Shown piece after piece: positions 1 through 8,061 of a DNA stretch of 64,000 bases (its first letter is position 1; every line of letters starts with the position of its first letter). This DNA comes from Candidatus Hecatella orcuttiae. Lineage in GTDB: Archaea; Thermoproteota; Bathyarchaeia; Hecatellales; Hecatellaceae. The stretch covers positions 303,194-367,193 of the forward strand of contig MTLY02000003.1 of assembly GCA_002011035.2 (NCBI GenBank), written 5' to 3'. The notes under the pieces are model-generated. The model did no database searches. It worked only from the letters and a program-made list of their open reading frames with translations, and was not told where the DNA came from. The position numbers were made by a program, and so were the translations under genes.

Positions 1-335
1 ATGTTCCGCTGGCCATCTTAACCGTTAAACATGATGAAGCTTTCCTTACGCCTCAGCAGAAGTTTCATCTTTCCACGCCTCCTTGGGGCTCGTTTTTTGT
101 AGCTAAGGTTTTGGAAGCTATGGTGGCGAAAGATGCCGAATTGGCGATGAAGGGGGAGATAGGACCGACCGATTTGTTCAGCTATAACATCGATGAAGAG
201 GGGGGAATTCTGCGAGAGGTGTATGTGCGAAACTGGAGAACAAAGGAAAGGCTTTCTCAGATTAAGAACGCAGCACGATGGACCCTAAGTAAAATGCTGG
301 AGCGGAGTAAAACGCCGCAGGCTGGGGGCTCCTAG
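1..335 (+). CDS. C-terminal part of an unknown mobile-element protein, truncated by the window edge
   Basis: The frame is open from base 3 to the TAG at 333-335, giving about 110 residues, so the gene begins outside the window; the internal ATG at 111 is probably not the start. The visible part is mixed alpha/beta in character with a basic C-terminus (motifs WGSFFVAKVLEAM and RNWRTKERLSQIKNAARW). I recognise no family. The next gene starts one base after the stop, so it belongs to the same transcription unit as the Mini-A-like and AAA+ genes. Confidence 0.6.
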   Translation, partial: VPLAILTVKHDEAFLTPQQKFHLSTPPWGSFFVAKVLEAMVAKDAELAMKGEIGPTDLFSYNIDEEGGILREVYVRNWRTKERLSQIKNAARWTLSKMLERSKTPQAGGS

Positions 336-336
336 C

Positions 337-1224
337 ATGGAGTATGAGAGCATCGTAAGTTGGACGCGGGGTATCATAAGCCAGTATTCCATGGCCCTCA
401 CTTTGCGGCAGATCTACTACCGGTTGATTAGCCAACATCCCAGCATCCCCAACACGAAGAGCACCTATAACATGCTCAGCAAAATCTTGGTTAAAGCCAG
501 GGAGCGGGGCGACATTCCTGAAGACGTCATCGAGGATCGGAGCAGGGAAACGATAGGCGGCGAAGGGTGGACATGGGACAGCCCCGACGACTTTCTTGAA
601 TACGTTATGGAGGATTTCTCCTCCAAGTGGATGAGCTACAGTCGAAGCCTATGGGCTAGTCAACCTTGCTATGTGGAAGTTTGGGTGGAGAAAGACGCTC
701 TTTCCCGGATAATCAGCGACGCTGTGGACGGTTTTAGGGTTAGAACTGCACCGAGCCGGGGCTATTCAAGCTTCACCTACGTGAGGGATGCGGTGAAACG
801 GTTTGAAGGCTTACCCAACCGGTGGGTCGTAATATTGCATTTCTCGGACCATGACCCCAGCGGCTTGGATATGACAAGGGACCTTCAGGAGCGCTTTGAC
901 AGGTACGGTAACGGCCTCGAAATCCACGTGGAAAGGGTGGCCCTAACCTATGAACAAGTTCAAAAATACGGTTTGCCGCCAAACCCCACCAAGCGGGCGG
1001 ACACCCGAAGCAAGGGCTACATCAGCCGATATGGGGATGGGTGCTGGGAGCTTGACGCCATAGAGCCTGACGAGCTTCAGCGGATGGTTAGAGCATCGGT
1101 GGCGAAGCACATCGTTCCCGAAGTTTGGAAGGGAGCTGTGGATAGGGAGGAGCAGGAGCGGGAACGTTTGAGGGTGAAATTTGAGGAATTCACCCGGCTT
1201 TTGAAGGGGAACGACCATGACTAG
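337..1224 (+). CDS. Mini-A-like protein, related to topoisomerase VI subunit A/Spo11, with Toprim domain
   Basis: This 295-residue protein shows two hallmarks of the topo VI-A family. Near residues 22-31 is LTLRQIYYRL, matching the winged-helix (5Y-CAP) segment that carries the catalytic tyrosine. A Toprim fold follows, with the acidic motif WVEKDAL (about residue 125) and the metal-binding FSDHDPSGLDM (about residue 170). At 295 residues it is shorter than topo VI-A, which has about 360-390. It fits the Mini-A group described from mobile elements, which lack a GHKL B subunit; none is seen here. The likely role is DNA cleavage or binding during replication or recombination of the element. ATG 337 lies one base after the previous stop, and the 3' end overlaps the AAA+ gene by 8 nt. 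The family assignment is from motifs; activity is inferred. Confidence 0.72.
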   Translation: MEYESIVSWTRGIISQYSMALTLRQIYYRLISQHPSIPNTKSTYNMLSKILVKARERGDIPEDVIEDRSRETIGGEGWTWDSPDDFLEYVMEDFSSKWMSYSRSLWASQPCYVEVWVEKDALSRIISDAVDGFRVRTAPSRGYSSFTYVRDAVKRFEGLPNRWVVILHFSDHDPSGLDMTRDLQERFDRYGNGLEIHVERVALTYEQVQKYGLPPNPTKRADTRSKGYISRYGDGCWELDAIEPDELQRMVRASVAKHIVPEVWKGAVDREEQERERLRVKFEEFTRLLKGNDHD

Positions 1225-2746
1225 TTTTTACTATGACCATTTTATCCCCTACGTTCAAAATAAGGTGAAGTGGGATGATCCCCTAGTTGACACCATCGCC
1301 AGGGTGGGTTTCTCCGCCTTCACCGACAATCCTTTAAACCTGTTTTTGAAGGGCCCCTCCAGTATTGGCAAGTCATATATTGTGAAGCATACCTTAGCTG
1401 CTTTCCCAAAGAAATGTAAATGGAACTTAGGGGGGATAAGTCCCAAGGCTCTAATCCACGACCCAAGGGCTGTTTTGGTCGATGAGGAGGGCAACATCCT
1501 CGAGCCCCCCACTGTTTCCAAGAAAGATGGCCCTGAAGCTTGGGAGGAATATAAAAGCAAGTTAAAACGCAGCCGGTATCTGATAGATCTTAAAAATGTT
1601 ATTCTAACTTTCCTTGAAAGCCCAAGCGAAGACACCTTCAACATGCTGAGGCCTATCCTAAGCCATGATGAAGTGGAAATAGAATACCGCATAGCCCCAA
1701 GAGGGCAAAGTGAGACTCATACCAAGAATATTGTGGTGAAAAACTGGCCTGCCATGATCTGTGCTACGACAGACAAGGATTATTTAGAGGACTTGGCCAC
1801 CCGGAGCATAACCGTAACCCCGAATGAATCCATTGAAAAATTCGCCGAAGCGCATAAAGTCACCGCGAAAAAGTATAGCATGCCCTCTTTACCCCAAGAG
1901 GACCTAGAATTTAAAGCTATCCGGGACTGGATAGCTCAAAAAATAGGTTCCGGCGTAAATGTTGTTTCCCCTCAGGCTGAAATGGTGGCTGTGTGGTTTC
2001 CCCACAATTTAGCCCGAGACATGAGGGACTTCGACAAATACCTGAGCTTCGTAATTGGCAATTGCATCATACACGAGGAAGACAGGCCTAAGATTCGAAT
2101 CAACAAGCTATGGGAGTTCACCATCACAACTTTGGATGATTTCTTGGCGATCGACCGTTTTTGGAGCCAAATTATCAAAACTACCCGGATGGGGATCTCC
2201 GCTGGGGCCATCGAACTATATGAGAAGGTCCTTATTCCCCTTAGTGAGGAAGGCATTAATCTTAACACAATAACCATACGTGAAAGGTATTCCGAAGTTT
2301 TCAAAAAACCCATAGCTCCCTCCAACCTTTCAGGCAAACTGAAAGAGCTTCTAAATTTGAACTTGATCGAAGAGGCGACCGACGAGGCGGACCGTAGAAG
2401 AAAGCGGTATATCCTCATAGACAGTGATAAGGCTGAAAATGTTTCAAATTACTTCAGTAATCGATTGGTGGGCTTATTTGACCAAGACATCCTCAATATG
2501 TGGTTAGATTCTCTAAAAAATTATTTCACGCAAAAAGGACTTTGTAAAGAATCATTCAACTACGAGTTCATCTACAAAGGTGATGTTATAAAAACTGAAT
2601 TTTTGCTGAAATATCTTAACTCTTTCAATTTAGTTCAAAAAACCAATTCAAGCTTAGAAATTAAATCAAAAAACGAAATGAAACATTCTGAAGGAAATCT
2701 CGAAACACTTCAAATTAAAACTTTTAGGGAGGCTGAAACTGGTTGA
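1217..2746 (+). CDS. AAA+ ATPase, probable replication helicase or DNA-processing motor of the element
   Basis: The 509-residue protein has a Walker A motif GPSSIGKS (about residues 47-54) in a context typical of AAA+ ATPases. A Walker-B-like acidic stretch (ILTFLESPSED, about 129-139) is followed by LRPILSHDEVEIEYR, resembling MCM or superfamily-3-like helicases, and a sensor-1-like PAMICATTD. The C-terminal third contains a probable winged helix (LSGKLKELLNLNLIEEATDE) and an AT-rich tail. It overlaps the Mini-A-like gene, suggesting joint action of the topo-related nuclease and a helicase. The last 350 bases are clearly more AT-rich than the neighbouring genes. Exact family membership is uncertain; an ATP-driven DNA motor is the safe reading. 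Confidence 0.65.
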   Translation: MTSFYYDHFIPYVQNKVKWDDPLVDTIARVGFSAFTDNPLNLFLKGPSSIGKSYIVKHTLAAFPKKCKWNLGGISPKALIHDPRAVLVDEEGNILEPPTVSKKDGPEAWEEYKSKLKRSRYLIDLKNVILTFLESPSEDTFNMLRPILSHDEVEIEYRIAPRGQSETHTKNIVVKNWPAMICATTDKDYLEDLATRSITVTPNESIEKFAEAHKVTAKKYSMPSLPQEDLEFKAIRDWIAQKIGSGVNVVSPQAEMVAVWFPHNLARDMRDFDKYLSFVIGNCIIHEEDRPKIRINKLWEFTITTLDDFLAIDRFWSQIIKTTRMGISAGAIELYEKVLIPLSEEGINLNTITIRERYSEVFKKPIAPSNLSGKLKELLNLNLIEEATDEADRRRKRYILIDSDKAENVSNYFSNRLVGLFDQDILNMWLDSLKNYFTQKGLCKESFNYEFIYKGDVIKTEFLLKYLNSFNLVQKTNSSLEIKSKNEMKHSEGNLETLQIKTFREAETG

Positions 2747-2855
2747 AGTGTCCCATCCTGCCAAATCACAGTACAGACATCGACGGGCGTTGCTCAAGGG
2801 AAGCCTTCTGCCGGTATGCCCGCCTCCCAGAGTGTCCGCGCCGCCGCGGCAGAGC

Positions 2856-2888
2856 AAGGGAGGGAAAGCCGTAGTGGCCTCCCTTTTT
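2856..2888 (+). terminator. GC hairpin with T-run between element genes
   Basis: An 8-bp inverted repeat (AAGGGAGG at 2856-2863, CCTCCCTT at 2878-2885) is followed directly by T residues to 2888. It lies between the AAA+ stop (2746) and the small ORF at 2914, so it could end the first transcription unit or act in the leader of the next. A related GGCCTCCCTTTT motif recurs at 6911-6922. The rest of 2747-2913 shows no convincing gene; an open frame from 2748 to 2942 is low-complexity and overlaps this hairpin. Confidence 0.45.
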
Positions 2889-2913
2889 CATGTTCACGTT
2901 CATGGTGTAAAAG

Positions 2914-3126
2914 ATGAAGAGAAAGAAAACCCTCCAAACTGAGGAAGCGGTTCCGAGCTACGCCGCAGATGGCCCCTGGCCATTCCCTTGGGTGTCCATC
3001 AGACTGGAAAGTGAAGGCGAGGCCTTCAACATCACCCTGCACACCCTCGTTTCCGTCGACGCCATGGCAAAAAGCGTTGAGAAAATCGCCGACGAGTTGA
3101 GGAAGTTGAGGGGCTTGAAAATATGA
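2914..3126 (+). CDS. Small unknown protein of the mobile element
   Basis: This 70-residue protein ends in an ATGA overlap with the start of the 1063-residue protein (ATG 3123, stop TGA 3124-3126), which supports it as a real, translationally coupled gene. It has a basic N-terminus (MKRKK), a central WPFPWVSIRLE segment and a C-terminal amphipathic helix (VEKIADELRKLRGLKI). No family is recognised. It begins 25 nt after the hairpin at 2856-2888 and may be the first gene of a second transcription unit. Confidence 0.6.
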   Translation: MKRKKTLQTEEAVPSYAADGPWPFPWVSIRLESEGEAFNITLHTLVSVDAMAKSVEKIADELRKLRGLKI

Positions 3127-6100
3127 GCCAACAGGAAGCCCAAAAGAAAAACGGCGAACCCTTAACAGCCGTCGCCTACGTGGACACTTCCAAACTCCCC
3201 AAAGGTTACCGGTGGTCAGGGACACCGGGCCGGTCGGCCATTCTTACGCCCCGCGGCGTGGCGATTCCCCCGCCGGGTCCTAGAGGCTACGAAACCTACG
3301 GGTCAGCGGAAAAAGAGCAGCGAGAATTTGAACGGTTAGCCACGAAAATCGAGATCCGCGGAGGCCCCAAAGCGGGGAGAGCCGTCACCGTCACAGGCCT
3401 CGCCCCCGGCGAAACCGTGGAAGAGGCTGCCCGCCGGGCGGCTAGGGAGCATGTGAAATTGGCCACAGGCAGAGAGCCTAGGGTCCAAATCGTCTACGGA
3501 GCCCGGGTGGCTGCGAGAGGCGGGAGAAGGGTGGTTGAACCCGTAGCGGGGATAGTCCAACCCACTGGCGTACCCGTGTTCGCCTTGAAAGCTGAACTCA
3601 CCCCGAAAGCCAAACGGGAAGTCGAAGCCTTCCTAGCGGGAACCCCCTACAAGGAGCCGGAGTTGAGGGAAACACCGGAAGGCGTCGAACTAGCCTACAA
3701 GGTGGAGGAGCCCGGTGAAACCTATTGGGTGGTGGAAGGCTATCCTGAGCGGCGGTTTGCCACCGAGGCGGAAGCCCGAGCCTTCGCCGAACTGGTATCA
3801 GGCCCAAGAGCCGAATTGGCAGCGGACCTAGGAGGCAGGGAGGGGGCGATCCCCCTAGCCCCCGGCATCTTCAAAACCATCGAGGACACCGTGTTCGACC
3901 CCGACGCGCCCATCCTAGGTTATGTGGAAATTCCCCGCAAACCTTTGGCTGTTCACCCCCTCGGAGCCTACCCGGCTCCCTTCACCACTTACAGGGAAGC
4001 CCGGCCTTTTACCAGCGTTTTTGAAACCCCAACCGGGGAAACCATGGTCGAACCCGACGTCTTCGCTGAACCGCCTTCTCTGCCCAAATCCTTAACCGAG
4101 CAGCGGCTTGAGAAGCTTTTCGCCCTAGAGAAAATGCTGGGAGAGCTTGAGGGACCTCCTGAAGAGTTCGCCGCCCTCGGAGCCTACGCCATAGGGGTCC
4201 CCCCGACCAAGGAGGAGTTTGAGGCTGTCACAGGCTACCGGCCTGAAAGGGAGGCCGCCCAGCTTCTCGGCAGGTCCATAATCGAGTATGAGAAGGCCTT
4301 CGCCGCGCCCGTCTACGGCATCACCGAGAACATCGTTAGAACCGTGGAAGACATCCACGGAGCGGTCACGGGAAGAGAGCTTTTCCCCATCCCCTATGCC
4401 GTGAGGGTGAAGGCTGCCCCTGAAGAATTCCTGTCCCTAGAAGCCCGCGCCGTCACGGGGAGGATTTCGAAGAAAGAACTGGAAGCCGTCGCCGCCTACA
4501 GGCCTGAGTTCAGGTTTGAAGTCGTCCCTGAACTTGAAAAACCCTACACGCCGAAGCCCTACGCCCCCACAGCCTTCCAAGCGGTCCTCACATCGGTTCT
4601 GGAAACTGGAAAACCCCTAGCCGAACCTCCACCTGAAGCCCTCCCAGGTTTGGGGAGGTTGGCTGTCGGCGTTCCCCCCACCGAGAAAGAACTTGAAGCC
4701 ATCACCGGCTACCGCCCCACCGTTAGGCCCGTCCTTTCCAAGGAGATGCGGCGGCTGCTCAAACCTGAGATGCGGGGTTACGCGTTGGGCTCCCTTCTCT
4801 ACGAGGCCGCGCTGTGGTATGGAATAAGCAAACCCTTGGAGAAAGGGCTTAGGCTCACCTCCAAAGGTATAGGCAAAATAGTTGAATATTATAGGGCTCC
4901 CTTCAGACCAAGGGTTCCTCCCACAACCAGATACGTTGAACGAGTCCCCGGGGCCCTAGTTAAGAGGGTGGGGTATCCGAAGAGAACTCAGAAAACTTTC
5001 CGGGAAATCCCCTATACGAGGCTTGGCGTGGAAGACCTTAAAGTGGTCCCTCCTGAAGGGTACAGGCCTCCCTTGGCTAGCCATTTACGGGTCATCGAGG
5101 TGACCGCAAAGCGGCAGGCCAAGCTTCCAGAATATTTCGTGATAACAGCCAAAGACGTAACTGATGTAATCCCATCCAAAGAGGCGGTTTCCCTATTTCC
5201 CAAAATCTTGGGGAAAACCCGTAGAATCCAAGTCCCTCCAACCCAGGCGACGGAGTTCATCTTCAGAATTAAGAAGGGCAGAATCCGGTTGGTGGCGGAG
5301 GTTCCCTCGACCATGCGCGGTGTCCCCATAGCGATGAGGCCTTGGAAGAGGGTAGGGGGTCTACAAGAAACCTTAGGCCCTAAGTTTCGATGGACCCCCG
5401 TCAAACCTAGAGCTAGGGAGATTCTGAAGATTGAAGAAGAGTTCACCAAGGAAGTAGGCTACAAACCTCGAACACCGATTCCCCCCAGCCGCCAAACCTT
5501 CCTAGCCCCGCCTCCACCGGGGAGGCCCTATGAAGCCATACCCGCCCCGCCTCCCTCGGTCATGGAGAAAGCCGTCGAAGCCGTGGACCCCTTCGCCCGG
5601 TGGTCCCCCATCCTAGCCGCCCAAGCCTACCTCCAACCCCGGGTCACGTATCCCAAGGGAACCGACATGTGGGCCCGGTTGGAGGGGAGGTTTAAACTCC
5701 CACCCGAATACCGAACACCCACCAAGTTAGGCGTAGCCCCCACCCGCAAGCCTAAGTTTAAACCCTACCCCAAACCGTACCCCGCCATCCTCCGCATGAG
5801 AAAAAGAGGGAAACTCTTCGAAAGGGGAACCGTCGGGTTTAATGTCGACGTGGACCGCGCCTTACGCCCCTTAACAAAGATAACCCGCCAACCCGCCCGC
5901 AAACCTAAGGAGGCCCCCGCCGCCGACATCGCCCAAGAGATCTTCCCCAGGATGAGGGAGAGGCCCACCGTCGGGGTTACGCCCACTCCCCGTTTTAAGG
6001 TGGCCCCTGGGCAGAGGGTAGGCGTCATGCCCCGGCAGCTTCTCAGACAGGTTGCTGAAACTGTTCAAATGCAGGTTGAGCGCCCATGGGAGAGAAGACG

Positions 6101-6314
6101 GATACGCCGTCCTCCACCGCTGTTCCTGTTTCCCCCCCGACGTGGGAAAACTAAGAAGACACTCTTGCCTGAATGGCGCTACAAGGAATACCGACACTAC
6201 ATAGGCGACCCGTTTCAGGGAATGAGGGGTCCCCTCAAAAACTTGAACGCCTTCTTGGCCGGCAAGAAGCCGGCGAAAAAGAAGGGGAAACGCAAGAAGC
6301 GGAGGAAAAGGTGA
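3123..6314 (+). CDS. Large Pro-rich protein with internal repeats and a lysine/arginine tail; unknown function
   Basis: At 1063 residues this is the largest product of the element. It is rich in Pro, Arg, Glu and Ala and contains diverged repeats with the pattern GVPPT-x2-E-x-EA-[VI]-TGYRP near residues 353-377 and 514-537, with a weaker copy (KKELEAVAAYRPEF) near 440-463. The C-terminal half is dominated by PP, PTP and KP motifs and ends in a highly basic tail (KKPAKKKGKRKKRRKR). No signal peptide, P-loop or clear transmembrane segment is seen. A structural or DNA-packaging protein of a virus-like element would fit the size, repeats and basic tail, but this is inference. It is coupled to the upstream gene (ATGA) and overlaps the zinc-protein start at 6314. 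Confidence 0.7.
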   Translation: MSQQEAQKKNGEPLTAVAYVDTSKLPKGYRWSGTPGRSAILTPRGVAIPPPGPRGYETYGSAEKEQREFERLATKIEIRGGPKAGRAVTVTGLAPGETVEEAARRAAREHVKLATGREPRVQIVYGARVAARGGRRVVEPVAGIVQPTGVPVFALKAELTPKAKREVEAFLAGTPYKEPELRETPEGVELAYKVEEPGETYWVVEGYPERRFATEAEARAFAELVSGPRAELAADLGGREGAIPLAPGIFKTIEDTVFDPDAPILGYVEIPRKPLAVHPLGAYPAPFTTYREARPFTSVFETPTGETMVEPDVFAEPPSLPKSLTEQRLEKLFALEKMLGELEGPPEEFAALGAYAIGVPPTKEEFEAVTGYRPEREAAQLLGRSIIEYEKAFAAPVYGITENIVRTVEDIHGAVTGRELFPIPYAVRVKAAPEEFLSLEARAVTGRISKKELEAVAAYRPEFRFEVVPELEKPYTPKPYAPTAFQAVLTSVLETGKPLAEPPPEALPGLGRLAVGVPPTEKELEAITGYRPTVRPVLSKEMRRLLKPEMRGYALGSLLYEAALWYGISKPLEKGLRLTSKGIGKIVEYYRAPFRPRVPPTTRYVERVPGALVKRVGYPKRTQKTFREIPYTRLGVEDLKVVPPEGYRPPLASHLRVIEVTAKRQAKLPEYFVITAKDVTDVIPSKEAVSLFPKILGKTRRIQVPPTQATEFIFRIKKGRIRLVAEVPSTMRGVPIAMRPWKRVGGLQETLGPKFRWTPVKPRAREILKIEEEFTKEVGYKPRTPIPPSRQTFLAPPPPGRPYEAIPAPPPSVMEKAVEAVDPFARWSPILAAQAYLQPRVTYPKGTDMWARLEGRFKLPPEYRTPTKLGVAPTRKPKFKPYPKPYPAILRMRKRGKLFERGTVGFNVDVDRALRPLTKITRQPARKPKEAPAADIAQEIFPRMRERPTVGVTPTPRFKVAPGQRVGVMPRQLLRQVAETVQMQVERPWERRRIRRPPPLFLFPPRRGKTKKTLLPEWRYKEYRHYIGDPFQGMRGPLKNLNAFLAGKKPAKKKGKRKKRRKR

Positions 6315-6553
6315 TGGTGTCGAAGAGGTTGGTTAAAATCACCCTCCGAGCCCGCAGGAAGGGGCCCCCTGTTTGCCGGTACTGCCATCGACCCCTCCAG
6401 CCTAGGGAACGGGCCTGGAGGTATGTCACCCGATATGGCGTCGTCTACGCTTGCCCAACCTGTGAGGAAAACCCGGTCATCACCCCTGTGCTCCCCGTTC
6501 CCCGCAAAAAGAAACCCGTTCAGGTGGAACTACCGCTTGGAAGGCCCTCTTAA
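6314..6553 (+). CDS. Small zinc-finger protein of the mobile element
   Basis: I place the start at ATG 6314, which overlaps the TGA of the preceding gene, giving 79 residues; the frame is open further upstream, but that part is a shadow of the 1063-residue protein. The protein has two CxxC pairs (CRYCHRP and ACPTCEE) about 25 residues apart, a classic four-cysteine zinc site, inside a basic protein with a Pro/Lys-rich end (VPRKKKPVQVELPLG). It is likely a nucleic-acid-binding or regulatory factor. Its 3' end overlaps the next gene. Confidence 0.6.
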   Translation: MVSKRLVKITLRARRKGPPVCRYCHRPLQPRERAWRYVTRYGVVYACPTCEENPVITPVLPVPRKKKPVQVELPLGRPS

Positions 6554-6875
6554 AGCCCAAGAGGAAAGGCTGCGGAGAGAGTTGCGGAGGCTTGAACGCA
6601 GCCTAGGCCTAGTTCCAGGTGAGTTACGCCTAGAATGGATGCCGACGGAAGACGGAAAAGAAAACGACGGTGAAGTGAAAGGGGGAACTGTCCGCATTTA
6701 TGCTAAAGATTTTAAAAAGGCCAAACAGACCCTCAAACATGAGTTAGTGGACTTGGTCCTGTCAAGGTATGAGCAGCCTTGGAGGGACTTGGCTTTCACC
6801 CTTCTTGAAAACTTCACCAAGTCCCAATATCGACGAAAGGAGGCTTTGGTCGAACGGCTTTGCAACCTAATTTAG
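6537..6875 (+). CDS. Small zincin-like protein with HELVD motif
   Basis: The open frame runs from ATG 6423, but residues before about 39 are the out-of-frame shadow of the zinc-finger gene. The more likely start is TTG 6537, giving about 112 residues and a 17-nt overlap. After an N-terminal coiled segment (EERLRRELRRLERSLG) comes a helix with KHELVDLVL, resembling the HExxH metal site of minimal zincins but with Asp in place of the second His. Whether it binds metal or cuts peptide bonds is unknown. A diverged SprT/ImmA-like peptidase is the nearest idea, held loosely. Confidence 0.5.
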   Translation: MEGPLKAQEERLRRELRRLERSLGLVPGELRLEWMPTEDGKENDGEVKGGTVRIYAKDFKKAKQTLKHELVDLVLSRYEQPWRDLAFTLLENFTKSQYRRKEALVERLCNLI

Positions 6876-6885
6876 GCGGAAAGGC

Positions 6886-6922
6886 GGCCCTCCAAAAAGG
6901 GCCAAGGGTCGGCCTCCCTTTT
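6886..6922 (+). terminator. Double hairpin with T-run before the element ATPase gene
   Basis: GGCCCT (6886-6891) and AGGGCC (6898-6903) form a perfect 6-bp hairpin. It is followed by AAGGG...CCCTT and a T-run to 6922. The segment GGCCTCCCTTTT (6911-6922) also occurs at 2877-2887 in the other intergenic hairpin of the element. It separates the zincin-like gene (stop 6875) from the ATPase (ATG 6931). Confidence 0.4.
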
Positions 6923-6930
6923 CCCTTGGT

Positions 6931-7872
6931 TTGGCCATGGCCCACCGCCCCGCAAACAAGGAGATGGTGAAACTGGAAGTGGTTGAAGAGGAGGTTGAAG
7001 AGGAAAAGGGCTTAGCCGCCGCCAGCCTCTTCCGGCAAGCCTATAAGAACCATGGCTACGTGCAGCTTTTCATCATCGGCCCCCAAGGCGTAGGCAAGAC
7101 CACCTACTCCTTGCAAATAGCTTGGGAAGTCTACCGGAGCCTCCACCCGCAACTAACCGACCAAGAAGTTTGGGACCTAGTCTTAGACCGGCTTTTCTTC
7201 GACGTTCGCCCTTCCATCGCCCTGTTCCGGTGGGCTCGGCAACACGGCAAACGCATCCCCCTGGTAATCTACGATGACGTAGGCGTCCACCTGTCCAAGT
7301 ACACTCCGTTTCAGAAGGGAGGCTACGGGGTGGTGAAGGCTGTGGCCTCTCTCTTCGACACCATAAGAACCATCTGTAACGGTGTGATCATCACCAGCCC
7401 TAAGCTTCACAGCATAAAAGCGGTGCAGGAGCTTTCCTGGTACAAGGCTAAAATCTTCAAAACCGATGACGGCCTAATCCGCCAAGCTAAGGTTTGGGAG
7501 TACACCGAGGAAGTGTGGGGGGACCCTTGGCATTCATGCATAATAACGGATGACTTCTACCTGTGGCTCCCTCCCGACGTGAGAAAACGCTATGAAGAAA
7601 AACGAGGGGAAACCGTCGACGCCATCTTGGATGAGTGTGAACGAGCCCTAACCAAGACTCCGAGATATACTTTAAATTGCTGTGAAGTATATGAGCTATA
7701 CCGGGAATGTGGTAACTTGAGAGAAACAGCTAGAAGGTTGAATAAGCCTTATTCAACCATCCAGGGAGCCTTAGACCGCCACCGCCGACACACAGGGATG
7801 AACGACGACGCCTCAAGGGTTTATGGTAATGCTCCCGGAAAAATCCACATTCCTGAAGAATCAAAAAATTGA
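6931..7872 (+). CDS. P-loop ATPase with C-terminal HTH, candidate DNA packaging, partition or conjugation ATPase
   Basis: The 313-residue protein carries Walker A GPQGVGKTT (about residues 50-58) after an acidic N-terminus (VVEEEVEEEKG). A hydrophobic strand ending in two aspartates (LVIYDDVGVHLSKY, about 111-124) serves as Walker B, and a strand ending in ITSP is a possible sensor. The C-terminal segment (ETARRLNKPYSTIQGALDRHRR) reads as a helix-turn-helix. Such P-loop/HTH proteins are common in archaeal plasmids and viruses, but I cannot assign the exact family. ATG 6937 is an alternative start. The stop lies 12 nt before tRNA-Pro, so this gene marks the right side of the element-like block. 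Confidence 0.65.
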   Translation: MAMAHRPANKEMVKLEVVEEEVEEEKGLAAASLFRQAYKNHGYVQLFIIGPQGVGKTTYSLQIAWEVYRSLHPQLTDQEVWDLVLDRLFFDVRPSIALFRWARQHGKRIPLVIYDDVGVHLSKYTPFQKGGYGVVKAVASLFDTIRTICNGVIITSPKLHSIKAVQELSWYKAKIFKTDDGLIRQAKVWEYTEEVWGDPWHSCIITDDFYLWLPPDVRKRYEEKRGETVDAILDECERALTKTPRYTLNCCEVYELYRECGNLRETARRLNKPYSTIQGALDRHRRHTGMNDDASRVYGNAPGKIHIPEESKN

Positions 7873-7884
7873 ATATGCTACGTT

Positions 7885-7993
7885 GGGGCCGTGGGCTAGC
7901 CTGGTCTATGCTTGGTGGCTTGGGCCCACCAGATCGCCGGTTCAAAAGGGCGCAGGCGAAGGCTGAGCCCTGAAACTCCGGCCGGCCCCACCA
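7885..7993 (+). tRNA. tRNA-Pro(TGG) with a 30-nt intron in the T-loop
   Basis: The acceptor arm GGGGCCG (7885-7891) pairs with CGGCCCC (7983-7989), followed by discriminator A and an encoded CCA (7991-7993). The anticodon stem GGTGG/CCACC holds the loop CTTGGGC, giving anticodon TGG at 7921-7923. The T-stem GCCGG (7936-7940) is separated from its partner CCGGC (7978-7982) by an intron at 7947-7976. The junctions form a full bulge-helix-bulge: outer helix GCCGG/CCGGC, bulge ACT, 4-bp helix TTCA/TGAA, bulge AAA, inner helix GGGC/GCCC. Cutting after the second base of each bulge restores the consensus loop TTCAAAT, so the intron lies at about position 59/60. The mature length is 79 nt including CCA. 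Confidence 0.93.
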
Positions 7994-8061
7994 CAGAGCT
8001 GAAGTTTTCCAAGCCTAGGCCCAAAAAACTTTAAGGTTCAGGGCGGCTCTGATCTAATCGC

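Noticed and set aside
2748-2942. 64-residue frame between the AAA+ gene and the small ORF at 2914
   Set aside because: It runs through the hairpin, has low-complexity Pro/Ser content and overlaps the better supported gene.
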